Assembly: GCA_965369325.1 (NCBI GenBank)
Contig: CBDUQI010000017.1
Span: 1 to 45,356 of the forward strand
DNA length: 45,356 bases
Direction: 5' to 3'
From: CBDUQI01 sp965369325
GTDB taxonomy: Bacteria > Pseudomonadota > Gammaproteobacteria > Steroidobacterales > JBCBZW01
The notes below the pieces were generated by a model. It was not told the origin of the DNA. It saw only the letters and a list, made by a program, of their open reading frames with translations, and made no database searches. This document shows positions 17,441 through 26,565 of this stretch, piece by piece (position 1 is the first letter of the stretch; each line of letters begins with the position of its first letter). The position numbers were made by a program, and so were the translations under genes.

Positions 17441-19729
17441 ATGCGAAGTTCGATTATGCGTTTAGTTCAGCCTCCCATCGCGTTAGCGACTGGCGCCATC
17501 TTGGTTCTTGCAGGGCAGGTGGCACAGGCAACATCGCCATCGTTCACTGACCAGTCCTCTGCAGCGGGGATTAACTTTTTGCATCAACCGATTGGCGATG
17601 TGCCGGTGTGGCCGCAGTTTGGTGGTGGCACGGTCGGCGACTTTAATGCCGACGGGTATCCGGATATTTATCTGTTGGGCGGTGGTGCACGCGCCGATGC
17701 GTTGTATATCAACGACGGCGACGGCACATTTACCGATCGCGCGGTTGCCTGGGGCCTGGATACCCTTCACCGTGGCGTTGGCGCCGCCGCCTTCGACTAC
17801 GACAACGATGGCTGGGTAGACCTGATGGTCACTACGATGGGTGACGCAGCGGACGCACCCAATGGGGCAAGTCACAAGCTGTTCCGCAATACCGGCGCCG
17901 GTACGTTCGTGGATGTCGCAGACACGGCAGGGGTTAGTCAGACTAACGGCCTTGCATCCGACCGGGCACCGGTTTTTGGTGACTACAATCTGGACGGCAA
18001 GCTGGATTTGTTTATCGCCGGCTGGGACAAAAACTCCGGCCCGGAAGTGCCGACCGGCAACCGCCTGTTTATGAACAACGGTGACGGCACCTTCTCGCAA
18101 ACCGCAGTGGCTGCCGGCGTCATGACCGACCGCTTCCTGTATTGGGGCGGCGTGTTCGCGGATATGGATGGCGATCGCTGGCCCGAGCTGATGGTGCCAG
18201 CGGATATCGGTACATCGCACTATTTTGTGAATAATCGCGATGGTACTTTTACCCGTACGTACGTTTACGATCCGGATATCGTGTGGAACGCTATGGGCAA
18301 CACCATCGGTGATTTTGACCGCGATGCGCGCAGCGATTGGTATGTGACCAGTGTATGGCCATCGGTTAACGGTGAGGGCCCGGATGGCAACCGCCTGTAT
18401 CTGAATTACGGCGCTAATGATCTGCTGGCGACGCCGCCCTCTGCGGGCGTTGATGATGGCGGTTTCGGTTGGGGCACCGTCGCGGTGGATACCAATCACG
18501 ACGGCTGGCTGGACATCGTAGAGACTAATGGCTGGGCCGTCGCCGATCAGGTGACCGGTCACGAGTACACCGGTGAGCAGGCCTATCTGTTCATGAACGA
18601 CGGCAACTCTGGCAGTGGCATCACTTTTAGCGAAGGCGCGATTGCTGCGGGCATTGACTACGCCAGCCAGGGCCGAGGGCTCTACAATTTGGACTATGAC
18701 CTAGACGGCGATATGGACCTGGTTTTCCTGACCAACGCCGGCCCGGCCCGCCTTTACCGCAATGATCTTTGCGATGCGAACGGTTGCGCAGGCAACGACA
18801 CTAATTGGATTCAGATCAAACTGGATGTTGGCGCTAACCCCAACCTGTCACCTGAGGGTTGGGGCGCACTGGTACGGATCAATCACAATGGAGTTCAGCA
18901 GTCGCATCGCATGCATTCCGCCGCCAACTACCTAGGCCATGGCGAGTTGATCGCGCATTTTGGCGTGGGCGCTGATACTTTGGTGGAAGAGCTGCGTATT
19001 GTTTGGGCAGACGGCTTCCACACCGTGCTTAACAACGTACCGGTTAATACCCGCTACAACCTGGTGGCCAAGGTGCCGCTGCTCCACGGACCGTTTGTGC
19101 GCGGTGAAACCACTACCATGACTGTGCGTGGATTAAAGTTTGGTGAAATCGCTTACTTTTTTATGGGCACCGAAGGCGAAGGGTTTGCCGAGGGGTTGTG
19201 CCTGGCGCAGTTCGGTGGCTTGTGTCGCGATTTGCTAGGCAATAGCGTGCTGTTGCTTGGCCAGGCGACCGCGGATGAAACCGGCACGGCCGTACTTGAT
19301 TACGCGGTGCCGACTGGCCTGGACGCGCCCACCGTGTGGACCCAGGTGATGGTGCCGCGTGGCACCGACGGGCGTGCCTCGTTTAAGAGCAACGTATCCG
19401 AGGTGGCCGTGCTGGCCACCAACCCGGTGGATACAGACGCGGATGGCGTGCTGGACCTGAGCGACAACTGCCGCGATGTGTCCAACGCAAACCAGCTTGA
19501 CGCCGACGCCGATGGCATTGGTAACGCGTGTGATGCGGATCTGACACAGAATTGCCTGATCGACTTTGAAGATTTGAGCGTGCTCAAAGAGCGCATGTTT
19601 AGTGATGACGCAGCGGCGGACTTTGACGGCGACGGCAATGTCTCCTTCCTGGATCTTCAGGTGATGAAGGATGGGTTCTTTGGTGCGCCAGGGCCTTCGG
19701 GTACCGCTAACATTTGCGACGCTGGCTGA
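17441..19729 (+). CDS. Secreted FG-GAP/ASPIC-UnbV (CRTAC1-like) protein with dockerin-like C-terminus
   Basis: 762 residues with a signal peptide (about residues 1-30, ending VAQA). Seven or so FG-GAP/VCBS blades follow (about 35-440), with repeated calcium loops such as GDFNADGYPDIYL, FDYDNDGWVDLMV, GDYNLDGKLDLFI and LDYDLDGDMDLVFL, giving an integrin-alpha-like beta-propeller. An ASPIC/UnbV domain (about 455-540: NWIQIKLDVGANPN ... GHGELIAHFGVGADTLVEELRIVWADG) completes the CRTAC1 family signature. A beta domain (545-650) follows. The tail is a thrombospondin-3-like Asp motif (DTDADGVLDLSDNC) and two dockerin-like loops (DLTQNCLIDFEDL; DFDGDGNVSFLDL) ending PGPSG and a Cys. A likely surface or matrix protein whose stability depends on calcium. 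An ATG at 17456, five codons in, is an alternative start. Confidence 0.9.
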   Translation: MRSSIMRLVQPPIALATGAILVLAGQVAQATSPSFTDQSSAAGINFLHQPIGDVPVWPQFGGGTVGDFNADGYPDIYLLGGGARADALYINDGDGTFTDRAVAWGLDTLHRGVGAAAFDYDNDGWVDLMVTTMGDAADAPNGASHKLFRNTGAGTFVDVADTAGVSQTNGLASDRAPVFGDYNLDGKLDLFIAGWDKNSGPEVPTGNRLFMNNGDGTFSQTAVAAGVMTDRFLYWGGVFADMDGDRWPELMVPADIGTSHYFVNNRDGTFTRTYVYDPDIVWNAMGNTIGDFDRDARSDWYVTSVWPSVNGEGPDGNRLYLNYGANDLLATPPSAGVDDGGFGWGTVAVDTNHDGWLDIVETNGWAVADQVTGHEYTGEQAYLFMNDGNSGSGITFSEGAIAAGIDYASQGRGLYNLDYDLDGDMDLVFLTNAGPARLYRNDLCDANGCAGNDTNWIQIKLDVGANPNLSPEGWGALVRINHNGVQQSHRMHSAANYLGHGELIAHFGVGADTLVEELRIVWADGFHTVLNNVPVNTRYNLVAKVPLLHGPFVRGETTTMTVRGLKFGEIAYFFMGTEGEGFAEGLCLAQFGGLCRDLLGNSVLLLGQATADETGTAVLDYAVPTGLDAPTVWTQVMVPRGTDGRASFKSNVSEVAVLATNPVDTDADGVLDLSDNCRDVSNANQLDADADGIGNACDADLTQNCLIDFEDLSVLKERMFSDDAAADFDGDGNVSFLDLQVMKDGFFGAPGPSGTANICDAG

Positions 19730-19796
19730 CAGCCAGGGTAGCCTGGGCCAAACTCGGCCGGAGCCCGCCCACGCTAACGCTTTAGATATCATGAAC

Positions 19797-19827
19797 GGCG
19801 ACCCTGGCAACGGGGTCGCCTTTTTTT
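19797..19827 (+). terminator. Rho-independent terminator
   Basis: GGCGACCC-N8-GGGTCGCC followed by seven T, about 70 bases after the FG-GAP/ASPIC stop. The 8-bp stem is perfect and the T-run is immediate, so termination of the plus-strand transcript is well supported. Confidence 0.93.
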
Positions 19828-19941
19828 GCCGCATCAGGCAGCACTTGCTAGTTTGCCCCGGGCGCGTTGAATTGACGCGCGTCGACGCCTGCGCCATGGT
19901 TAGGCACGATGGGTGTCGCGCACGTCGGCACAGGAGTGAGT

Positions 19942-20769
19942 ATGCAAGAGCACAAGCGATCGCCGGGCGGGCGTATTAATGCAGTACTGATTGCCGCCGG
20001 CGAGTGGCATGACATCGATTTCGCCCGGTTGGAACTGCTTAAGCTGCTGGCAGAAGAGGACCGCGTGCGCGTGCGGGTGTTTGAAAACTACGAGAACATC
20101 CAGGCGATCGAGGCGGCCGATTTTCTCATTACCTACACCTGCAATGTGATTCCCTCAGCGCAAACTCAGCAGCGTCTGCGCGCCTGGGTGGAAGGCGGCG
20201 GCCGCTGGTATGCGTTGCATGGCACTAACTCGATTATCAAAATGATGGAGAACGGGCGCGAGTTCGACACCCCCGATCTGGCCCCGGTCTTTGTGCAGAC
20301 GCTGGGATCAGCGTTTAAGGCGCACCCGGCGATCGAGCCGTATACCGTTTGCGTTGCCGATCCGGCGCATTGGCTGGTGCAGGGTATCGAACCGTTTGAA
20401 AGCACGGATGAGCTGTATCTGATGCACACATACGGCGATCTGCATATATTGTTGGATGCTGAGTTTGCGGGTGAAACCCCGGGCTTCACGGAGCGACACT
20501 GGCCGCATGCCAGACACCCGGTGTTCTACATCAAGACGCTGGGGCAGGGCGCGGTGTTGTACCTGACGCTTGGGCATTGCCGCCATCACTACGATATGCA
20601 ACCCATGATGCATTGGTGGCCAACGGTGGACCGTTGTGCCTGGGACACACCGGCTTACTACGAGCTGTTACGCCGGGGATTGCGCTGGGCGATACAACCA
20701 CTTGACGCTCAGACGCGGGCCGCGCGAGCGCGCCTGGAAGAAAAGTACGCCCGCCGCGCCAACAGATAA
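19942..20769 (+). CDS. ThuA-like domain protein
   Basis: 275 residues of a ThuA-like, class I glutamine-amidotransferase-like fold (flavodoxin-type alpha/beta). Visible marks are an opening strand NAVLIAAGEWHDIDFARLELL, a nucleophile-elbow-region strand DFLITYTCNVIPS, the glycine-rich GGGRWYALHGTNS, and late PVFYIKTLGQGAVLYLTLGH. The family is linked to sugar metabolism in a few bacteria (trehalose utilisation, keto-sugar reactions), but its reaction is mostly undefined. No signal peptide, so cytoplasmic. The ATG at 19942 has AGGAG five bases upstream; a longer frame to 19909 lacks one. It is monocistronic between a terminator and a convergent gene. Confidence 0.85.
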   Translation: MQEHKRSPGGRINAVLIAAGEWHDIDFARLELLKLLAEEDRVRVRVFENYENIQAIEAADFLITYTCNVIPSAQTQQRLRAWVEGGGRWYALHGTNSIIKMMENGREFDTPDLAPVFVQTLGSAFKAHPAIEPYTVCVADPAHWLVQGIEPFESTDELYLMHTYGDLHILLDAEFAGETPGFTERHWPHARHPVFYIKTLGQGAVLYLTLGHCRHHYDMQPMMHWWPTVDRCAWDTPAYYELLRRGLRWAIQPLDAQTRAARARLEEKYARRANR

Positions 20770-20817
20770 CCCGGCATATGGGCAGTACTGGCACGGGTTG
20801 GCGACGGCGTCGGCGCC

Positions 20818-22611
20818 TTACGAGCCGGTGAACTGCTCGGGCGACAGCGTTAAGCAGGTATCATCCAGATCGGCCACCAGGGTTAGCTGCACCGCCACTT
20901 TCGGCAGTTCATAGGTGAAGAAAAAGCGGCAGGCCGCCAATTTGCCTTGATAGAAATCCCGATCAACCTCGCCGGCCGCGGCCAGCCCTTTTTGGGCCGC
21001 GACAGCCTGCCATAACCACATCCAGGCGATGATGGTGTGCCCAACGGCATCCAGGTAGGTGGTCGCGTTGGCTAGGCCCAGCATCAGATCATCGCAGGCG
21101 ATCACGGCTTGGGTGGTTGTGTTCACCTGATCGAGGGTACCCTGCAGCGCCCCGGCATACCGAGCCAGCGCTGGGTCTTGTCGTGCGGCCTCCAGCGTGG
21201 GCGCGATCGCGCTCATTAGAGCTGCCAGCGCCGCACCGTTTTTCATTCGCACTTTGCGCCCGAGAATGTCGATGCCGTGGATGGCGTGAGCGCCTTCGTG
21301 AATGTGGTTCAGGCGATTGTCGCGATACAACCGTTCGACCGGGAACTCACGGGTATAGCCGTAGCCACCCAGCACTTGGATGGCCAGTTTGTTGGCTTCC
21401 AGGCAAAACTCGGACGGCCAGGACTTGGCAACCGGTGTGAGCAGATCCAGTAGCAATGCACTATGCGTTGGGTCGGCCAACTCCGAGCGCTGCTCGTCAA
21501 TTAGTAGGGCGCAATAAAATATGAGTGCTTGTGCGCCCTCGACGTATGCCTTCTGTGCCATCAGCATCCGTTTGACGTCGGCATGCTCGATGAGCATCAC
21601 CTGCGCCGAGGCAGGGTCTTTGTTCTGAGGGTGTCGCCCCTGTGGGCGATTGCGTGCGTACTCCAACGAGTGCAGGTAGCCGGCCAGGCCGAGCATGGCT
21701 GCCCCCATACCCACGCCGACGCGGGCCTCGTTCATCATATGGAACATGTTGGCCAGCCCCTGATGTTCCTGCCCAACCAAATAGCCGTGGCATTCGCCCG
21801 ACTCCCCAAAGTTGAGCAGCGCATTGGTGGCGCCGCGGTGTCCCATTTTGTGATTCAGCCCGGCCACGGCCACATGGTTGTGCTCACCCAGCGTGCCGTC
21901 CTCGTGCACTCGGTACTTGGGCACCAGAAACAGCGAGATACCGCGAACGCCGGGCGGCCCGCCGGGCACCTTGGCCAGCACCATGTGCACGATGTTCTCG
22001 GAGATATCCTGGTCTCCACCGGATATCCACATCTTGGTGCCACTGATCAGATAGTGGCCATCGGTGGTAGGTTCGGCTTTGGTCCGTATATCGGACAGTG
22101 ATGATCCCGCCTGCGTCTCCGAGAGGCACATGGTGCCAAACCAGCGGCCTTCGATCAGCGGTGCCAGAAAACGCGCCTTTAGTGCCTCGCTACCACAGTG
22201 ATTGAGCATGTTGGCATTGGCCATCGTGAGAAAAGCGTAGTCGGAGATGGAGACATTCGCGCTCGCGAACATTCCGTTGGCGGCCTGGTTGACGATCCAC
22301 GGTAGCTGCATGCCGCCCAGTTGCGCGTCAAAGCCGGCCGCGAACAGGCCGGTCTCCCGGTAGGCGTCCAGCGCCTCTTTGACTTCGTCGATCACATGCA
22401 CACGCTCGCCATCGAAGGTAGGTTCGTTGGCGTCCAGTTTGGCCGCGCACGGCAGGTATTTTTCCTGCGCGACTGTCTGCGCGGCGTCCAGGATAGCGGT
22501 GATGGTATTGCGGTCGTACTCGCGATAACGCGGCGTGCTCAGTAGCCGCTCCACATCCAGCATTTCATACAAAAGAAAATCAAGGTCCCGACGATTTACG
22601 ATCATGGACAT
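20818..22611 (-). CDS. Acyl-CoA dehydrogenase, large DmdC-type
   Basis: A 597-residue FAD enzyme that oxidises an acyl-CoA to the 2,3-enoyl-CoA. The length and the extra C-terminal domain fit the DmdC / 'acyl-CoA dehydrogenase C-terminal' group rather than the ~380-residue short-chain type. Seen are the FAD/substrate segment MCLSETQAGSSLSDIRTKAE, KMWISGGDQDISENIVHMVLA, EARVGVGMGAAMLG, and the catalytic-base segment NHIHEGAHAIHGIDILGRK with Glu at residue 439. It follows the enoyl-CoA hydratase gene by 68 bp on the same strand, likely one operon. The start at 22611 is chosen for AGAGGAG eight bases upstream; an open frame continues to 22971 into the hydratase gene and is not used. The chain-length or methylthio substrate is not readable. 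Confidence 0.9.
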   Translation of the reverse strand: MSMIVNRRDLDFLLYEMLDVERLLSTPRYREYDRNTITAILDAAQTVAQEKYLPCAAKLDANEPTFDGERVHVIDEVKEALDAYRETGLFAAGFDAQLGGMQLPWIVNQAANGMFASANVSISDYAFLTMANANMLNHCGSEALKARFLAPLIEGRWFGTMCLSETQAGSSLSDIRTKAEPTTDGHYLISGTKMWISGGDQDISENIVHMVLAKVPGGPPGVRGISLFLVPKYRVHEDGTLGEHNHVAVAGLNHKMGHRGATNALLNFGESGECHGYLVGQEHQGLANMFHMMNEARVGVGMGAAMLGLAGYLHSLEYARNRPQGRHPQNKDPASAQVMLIEHADVKRMLMAQKAYVEGAQALIFYCALLIDEQRSELADPTHSALLLDLLTPVAKSWPSEFCLEANKLAIQVLGGYGYTREFPVERLYRDNRLNHIHEGAHAIHGIDILGRKVRMKNGAALAALMSAIAPTLEAARQDPALARYAGALQGTLDQVNTTTQAVIACDDLMLGLANATTYLDAVGHTIIAWMWLWQAVAAQKGLAAAGEVDRDFYQGKLAACRFFFTYELPKVAVQLTLVADLDDTCLTLSPEQFTGS

Positions 22612-22679
22612 GGACGAGTCTCCTCTAACGCTGCAGGCGCAAACGCGCACCAAGGCGAATACGTGCGAGCGTGATGGGG

Positions 22680-23465
22680 TTAGCGGCCTTTGAACACCGG
22701 CGGCTGTTTGTTGATGAATGCCATGATAGCGTTGTTGGCATCTTCGCAGGCGAGGCACATGTTCTGGTACTCGCTTTCCAATCGTGCCGAGTCCTCCAGC
22801 GACAGCGTGGCGTTGGCGCGCAGCAACTGCTTGGTATAGCGCAGGCTCAACGGAGCTCTTTGCGCCAGCGATGCCGCCCAGGTGGCGGCAGCCTCGTCCA
22901 ACTGCGCGTGCGGCACCACCTTGTTCACAATGCCGGCGTCCAGGCAGGTCTGCGGATCGAGGTGCGTGCACTCTGCAATCGCAGCGAATGCGCGTTTGGC
23001 GCCCAGGTGTTTAAGCAAGAACCAGGAGGAGCCCCCATCCGGCACTAGGCCGATGTTGGCGAACGGCGAGAAGATAGTGGCCTGATCGGACATGATGGCG
23101 AGATCCGCGCCCATCGCGAGCCCCAGCGCTACCCCGCCGGCGACGCCGTTGATTGCCGCCAGATAGATTTTCTGACTCTTGGTGACCCCATCCACCAGCG
23201 GTTTATAGTCGGAGACGGAGTTGTCGAAGATGCGTCCCTTGACTTGCGTCGCCTCCTTTAAATCGGTGCCGGCTGAAAATGCCCGCCCCGATCCGGTCAA
23301 TACTACGACCCGAATATTCTCGTCCGCTTCGGCTTTCGCTTGCGCGTGTCCAAGAGCTGCGCGCATCTGGGCGTCAAAGGCATTCATGGCTTTTGGACGG
23401 TTTAGCCGGAGGGTAGCCACATGGCCATTGGTGTCATACGAGACAATGGGAGAAGTATCGCTCAT
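22680..23465 (-). CDS. Enoyl-CoA hydratase/isomerase family protein
   Basis: 261 residues of the crotonase fold. The oxyanion-hole segments are AFSAGTDLKEA and NGVAGGVALGLAMGADLAIM. The segment IGLVPDGGSSWFLLKHLG has Asp, not Glu, at the second catalytic position; this is the pattern of isomerase-like members such as PaaG as well as many hydratases, so the exact reaction is open. The start at 23465 has AAGGA upstream, and the 32 extra codons above it are not family-like. It is first in a probable two-gene operon with the acyl-CoA dehydrogenase, consistent with beta-oxidation or a related CoA-ester pathway, and a TetR regulator gene lies directly upstream on the same strand. Confidence 0.9.
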   Translation of the reverse strand: MSDTSPIVSYDTNGHVATLRLNRPKAMNAFDAQMRAALGHAQAKAEADENIRVVVLTGSGRAFSAGTDLKEATQVKGRIFDNSVSDYKPLVDGVTKSQKIYLAAINGVAGGVALGLAMGADLAIMSDQATIFSPFANIGLVPDGGSSWFLLKHLGAKRAFAAIAECTHLDPQTCLDAGIVNKVVPHAQLDEAAATWAASLAQRAPLSLRYTKQLLRANATLSLEDSARLESEYQNMCLACEDANNAIMAFINKQPPVFKGR

Positions 23466-23496
23466 GTTGGTCCTTTTGGAGGTGTCGAATTCGCAA

Positions 23497-23510
23497 GCTG
23501 GCCGGCCAGC
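23497..23510. promoter_or_regulatory. Palindrome GCTGGCCGGCCAGC
   Basis: A perfect 14-bp palindrome 32 bp upstream of the hydratase start, between it and the TetR-family gene. Position and symmetry suit a TetR-type operator, but GC-rich palindromes arise by chance more easily in this DNA. Confidence 0.35.
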
Positions 23511-23711
23511 ATCCACTGGCCACGCGGGGCGATTATATCGACAAGCGGTTGGGGCGGACATCGAGCAGACGGAGATTGCTCAGGTATCTGCGCAGACAGG
23601 TGGGGCACCGAGGATGTCGGCGTGCAGAGGCCGACATAGAACTTGGCTGGTGACGACAAACCTGCGGTGAATTACACGTCAGGTCAGGTGTAGGTGATCT
23701 GGCCCGGCGGG

Positions 23712-24344
23712 CTACTGGTCGGTGATCTGCCTTGTAGGCAGTGCCTTCAGCAACGCGCGGGAGGCGTCACCGACCTGTTGCCTCACCGCCTCAGCCTCGT
23801 GCGGTTGCACGTCGGTCATTACAAAGATGTACTCCTCAAGCCCGGCCCACGCTAATTCCGTCGCCATAGTCAGCGCGATCGCCGCCTTGATCTGGGTGGC
23901 GGGCACTTGTCCGCCTACAGCTTCGCTCAGCATGCCCAATATATGACGCGGCACGGAGGTGTTATCTGCAATGTCCCGCGTGGCCAGTTCGATCTCGCCA
24001 TCCAGCACTGATCGTACCACCGCGTTGGCAAATTGCTGGTCACGACCCAAGGTGAGCGCCGGCGGTGCCCCAAAATCGTTGAGCCCGCGTGCTATCGCGT
24101 TTTGCATGTGTTCTTGCGCCAAGTGTCGGAAGGCTTCTGAAATGAGTCCTTTCTTGCCGCCAAAGTAGTGGTGTATCTGCCCGTGGTTCACGCCGGCATC
24201 TGCCGCGATATCACGGATGGTGACGGCGCGCGGGCCCAGTTCAGATAACAATTTACAGGCAGATCGAATTAACTTGGTCTCAACATTTTTACGTCCACGT
24301 TCACTCTTTGGGGGAGCCGTTTGTTGTATATGCTGAGTGCTCAT
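23712..24344 (-). CDS. TetR-family transcriptional regulator
   Basis: 210 residues. The N-terminal DNA-binding domain is clear (about residues 15-65): KLIRSACKLLSELGPRAVTIRDIAADAGVNHGQIHHYFGGKKGL, written here only as VTIRDIAADAGVNHGQIHHYF plus its flanks, is a standard TetR helix-turn-helix with the HYF motif. The C-terminal half is a helical ligand and dimer domain of unknown specificity. It lies 246 bp upstream of the enoyl-CoA hydratase on the same strand and probably controls that acyl-CoA operon, as TetR members such as FadR/PaaR types do. The start is taken as ATG 24344; ATG 24374 is also in frame and neither has a good ribosome binding site. Confidence 0.88.
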   Translation of the reverse strand: MSTQHIQQTAPPKSERGRKNVETKLIRSACKLLSELGPRAVTIRDIAADAGVNHGQIHHYFGGKKGLISEAFRHLAQEHMQNAIARGLNDFGAPPALTLGRDQQFANAVVRSVLDGEIELATRDIADNTSVPRHILGMLSEAVGGQVPATQIKAAIALTMATELAWAGLEEYIFVMTDVQPHEAEAVRQQVGDASRALLKALPTRQITDQ

Positions 24345-24778
24345 ACGGGGGGTCACCAATTTCGGACAAACCATGTCATGGTGTCGATTCTGCCACTTTT
24401 CCTGCTTTTTGGCCCGCGAGATAAGTAAAAAGAATTATGATTTTAGGTTACGTGATGGTCTGAGTTGGCACGAACACACAGGCATGTTCATTTGGGTTCC
24501 AATGCAAATTGGGGCGCAGTTGGGAGTGGTGAAAATTGTCCCGCCCCCTTTCATCGCCGACGGTTGTTGTTGCTGCCATTGGCACGATGTTCGCGTCACC
24601 ATCACTAGCAGGTGAAGCGTCGGGCATATATACCGCAGGAGTTTTGCTCGGTATGGCCATTTACATGGCATCGGCAATGATGCCGGGCGTGGCGTTAAGC
24701 GCCTTGAGGATTTGCTACGTCGCAGGACGCCGTCTGTCCACTACACTTACTGGGCCGTGTGTGGTGTCCTGGTGGCGA
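24345..24778. other. Intergenic region, possible small ORF remnant
   Basis: 434 bp between the TetR gene and the flavoprotein gene. In one plus-strand frame (TTG at 24536, or ATG at 24587) about 40 residues look membrane-like (SGIYTAGVLLGMAIYMASAM), but the frame then runs into antisense sequence of the flavoprotein gene without a sensible end. It could be a decayed membrane-protein gene or chance. No terminator is visible. Confidence 0.4.
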
Positions 24779-26386
24779 CTATCCCCACGCTTTGCCGCGA
24801 TCCTTCAGCATGCGCTTTGCAGCGTTGTGGCCGGGCGCCCCGGTCACGCCGCCGCCAGGATGCGCGCCCGAGCCGCACAGATAGAGCCCCTTAATCGGGG
24901 TGGCGTATTGGGCGGCCTGGGGATGCGGGCGCATGCCAAATAACTGGTCGGGTTCAAGACGGCCGTGGCAGATGTCGCCGCGGGTCATGCCAAATGTGCG
25001 TTCGATATCCAGCGGCGTAAGGCACTGATGCGCCACCAGGATCTGATCCAGATTGCTGATGTAGTTGCCTAACCACGTGAGCACGTCGTTCACTACCTGC
25101 GGTTTTACGCTATCCCAATGTTGCCCGTCAGCCAGGTCGTAAGGCATGTATTTGCACAACAGGCTCATCACATGGTGCCCCCGGTGGTCGGTAAGGGTGT
25201 CATCAATCGTGCTCGGGATCAGTGCTTCGATAATCGGCGGCGCCGCCGGGATGCCGGCGCGCGCAGAAAGATACGCACGCTCGATGTGCTCCTTACTCTC
25301 GATCATCATGATGCTGGCGCGATGGTGATCGCCCACGCCAGGGTCAGGCAGACAGTGAAAGCGGGGCAGGCCGCTCAGCGCCAGGTTCATGCGTAGCGAC
25401 GCGGATTCCTGACGAAATACTTGGATGTCTGAGGCAAAGGCATCAGGCAGATGCTCGCGGCCAACCAGGTGAATAAAGGTGCGCTTGGGGTCGGTGTTGG
25501 CCGCGATTACGCGCGCGTGCAAGCGCTCGCCGCTGCTTAACTCCACCCCCACGGCGGTTCCGTTCTCGATGAGTATGCGGCGCACCGATTGACCGGTGCG
25601 GATCACTACGCCTTTGGCTTGCGCGGATTTCGCCATGGCCTGGGTGATGCCGCCCATGCCACCCTCGACCACGCCCCAGGCGCCGTCCTTGCCGTTTACG
25701 CCTCCCACTGCATGGTGCAGCATCGTCAGCGCAGCGCCTGGTTGATGCAAAGACGCATAGTTTGCCGGCAGGCAGTGCGAGGCGAGCATGGCTTTGACTT
25801 TGTCGCTGTCGAACCAGCGTTCAATCAGGGTGTCCGGCGCCCCGAGGAATATCTGCAGCGCGCGATGGCGTGCGTTTTCATCCAGCCGGTGTAAGTCTCG
25901 CCCGAGGCGTAGGCCGGCAATCAGGTCGCCGATACCGCCACCGGCAACTTTAGGCGGCGCTTTTAACCATTGCTCGGACACAATGGCGCCGATCTGATCG
26001 ACTATGGCCTCAAAGCGTTTAAACGCCTCGTAGTCCGTGCTTGAGAACTTGGCGAATTGCCGACGGTTGTGCTCCGCCTCGCCGGTCAGCAGTAGGTACT
26101 CACCGCTGGAATCGGGATAGAAGCTGTTTTCCAGCACGTGGGCGCGGTAGCCATAGCGCGCCAGTTGCAGGTCGGCGATGACTTCCGGGCGCAGCAGGCT
26201 CACCACGTAAGAGGCGATGGAATTGCGGTAACCCGGGTGGAATTCTTCGCTCACCGCCGCGCCGCCGACGATGTGGCGCTGTTCAAGCACGCAGACAGTT
26301 AATCCAGCGATCGCCAGATAGTTGGCCGCGGTCAGGCCATTGTGGCCACCGCCAACGATAATCACGTCCAGTGGATTTTCGGTCAT
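24779..26386 (-). CDS. FAD-dependent oxidoreductase, phytoene-dehydrogenase/PYROXD2-like
   Basis: 535 residues. The N-terminal Rossmann motif VIIVGGGHNGLTAANYLA (residues 7-24) binds FAD ADP, followed by VCVLEQRHIVGGAAVSEEF. The C-terminal FAD signature GLYLCGSGAHPGGGVTGAPGHNAAKRM is characteristic of the CrtI/PYROXD2 family. Length and motifs fit PYROXD2-like proteins rather than true carotenoid desaturases, and no other carotenoid genes are present. The start at 26386 (MTENPLD) is preferred over the longer frame to 26431 because the flavin motif normally begins within ten residues. Its substrate is unknown. It is divergent from the MDR oxidoreductase gene, with 179 bp of shared promoter space. 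Confidence 0.88.
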   Translation of the reverse strand: MTENPLDVIIVGGGHNGLTAANYLAIAGLTVCVLEQRHIVGGAAVSEEFHPGYRNSIASYVVSLLRPEVIADLQLARYGYRAHVLENSFYPDSSGEYLLLTGEAEHNRRQFAKFSSTDYEAFKRFEAIVDQIGAIVSEQWLKAPPKVAGGGIGDLIAGLRLGRDLHRLDENARHRALQIFLGAPDTLIERWFDSDKVKAMLASHCLPANYASLHQPGAALTMLHHAVGGVNGKDGAWGVVEGGMGGITQAMAKSAQAKGVVIRTGQSVRRILIENGTAVGVELSSGERLHARVIAANTDPKRTFIHLVGREHLPDAFASDIQVFRQESASLRMNLALSGLPRFHCLPDPGVGDHHRASIMMIESKEHIERAYLSARAGIPAAPPIIEALIPSTIDDTLTDHRGHHVMSLLCKYMPYDLADGQHWDSVKPQVVNDVLTWLGNYISNLDQILVAHQCLTPLDIERTFGMTRGDICHGRLEPDQLFGMRPHPQAAQYATPIKGLYLCGSGAHPGGGVTGAPGHNAAKRMLKDRGKAWG

Positions 26387-26565
26387 TGCTGTTGCTCGCT
26401 GCGACGGCGCTGTATGCGCCAAGACTAGCAAATCGCGGGCGTTGACAGGACCCAGGGGTGAGATGGGTACGGCCGGCGATCACGCGTAGGCCGTCCGCAG
26501 GCGAGGCCCTGGTATTCTCCCTGCACATGTCGCCATAACGTGCGACTTCGAGCAGGAGTGATGAG

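Noticed and set aside
24536..24943. Plus-strand ORF with a membrane-like start
   Set aside because: Only about 40 residues look real; the rest is antisense to the flavoprotein gene. Kept as a note, not as a gene.
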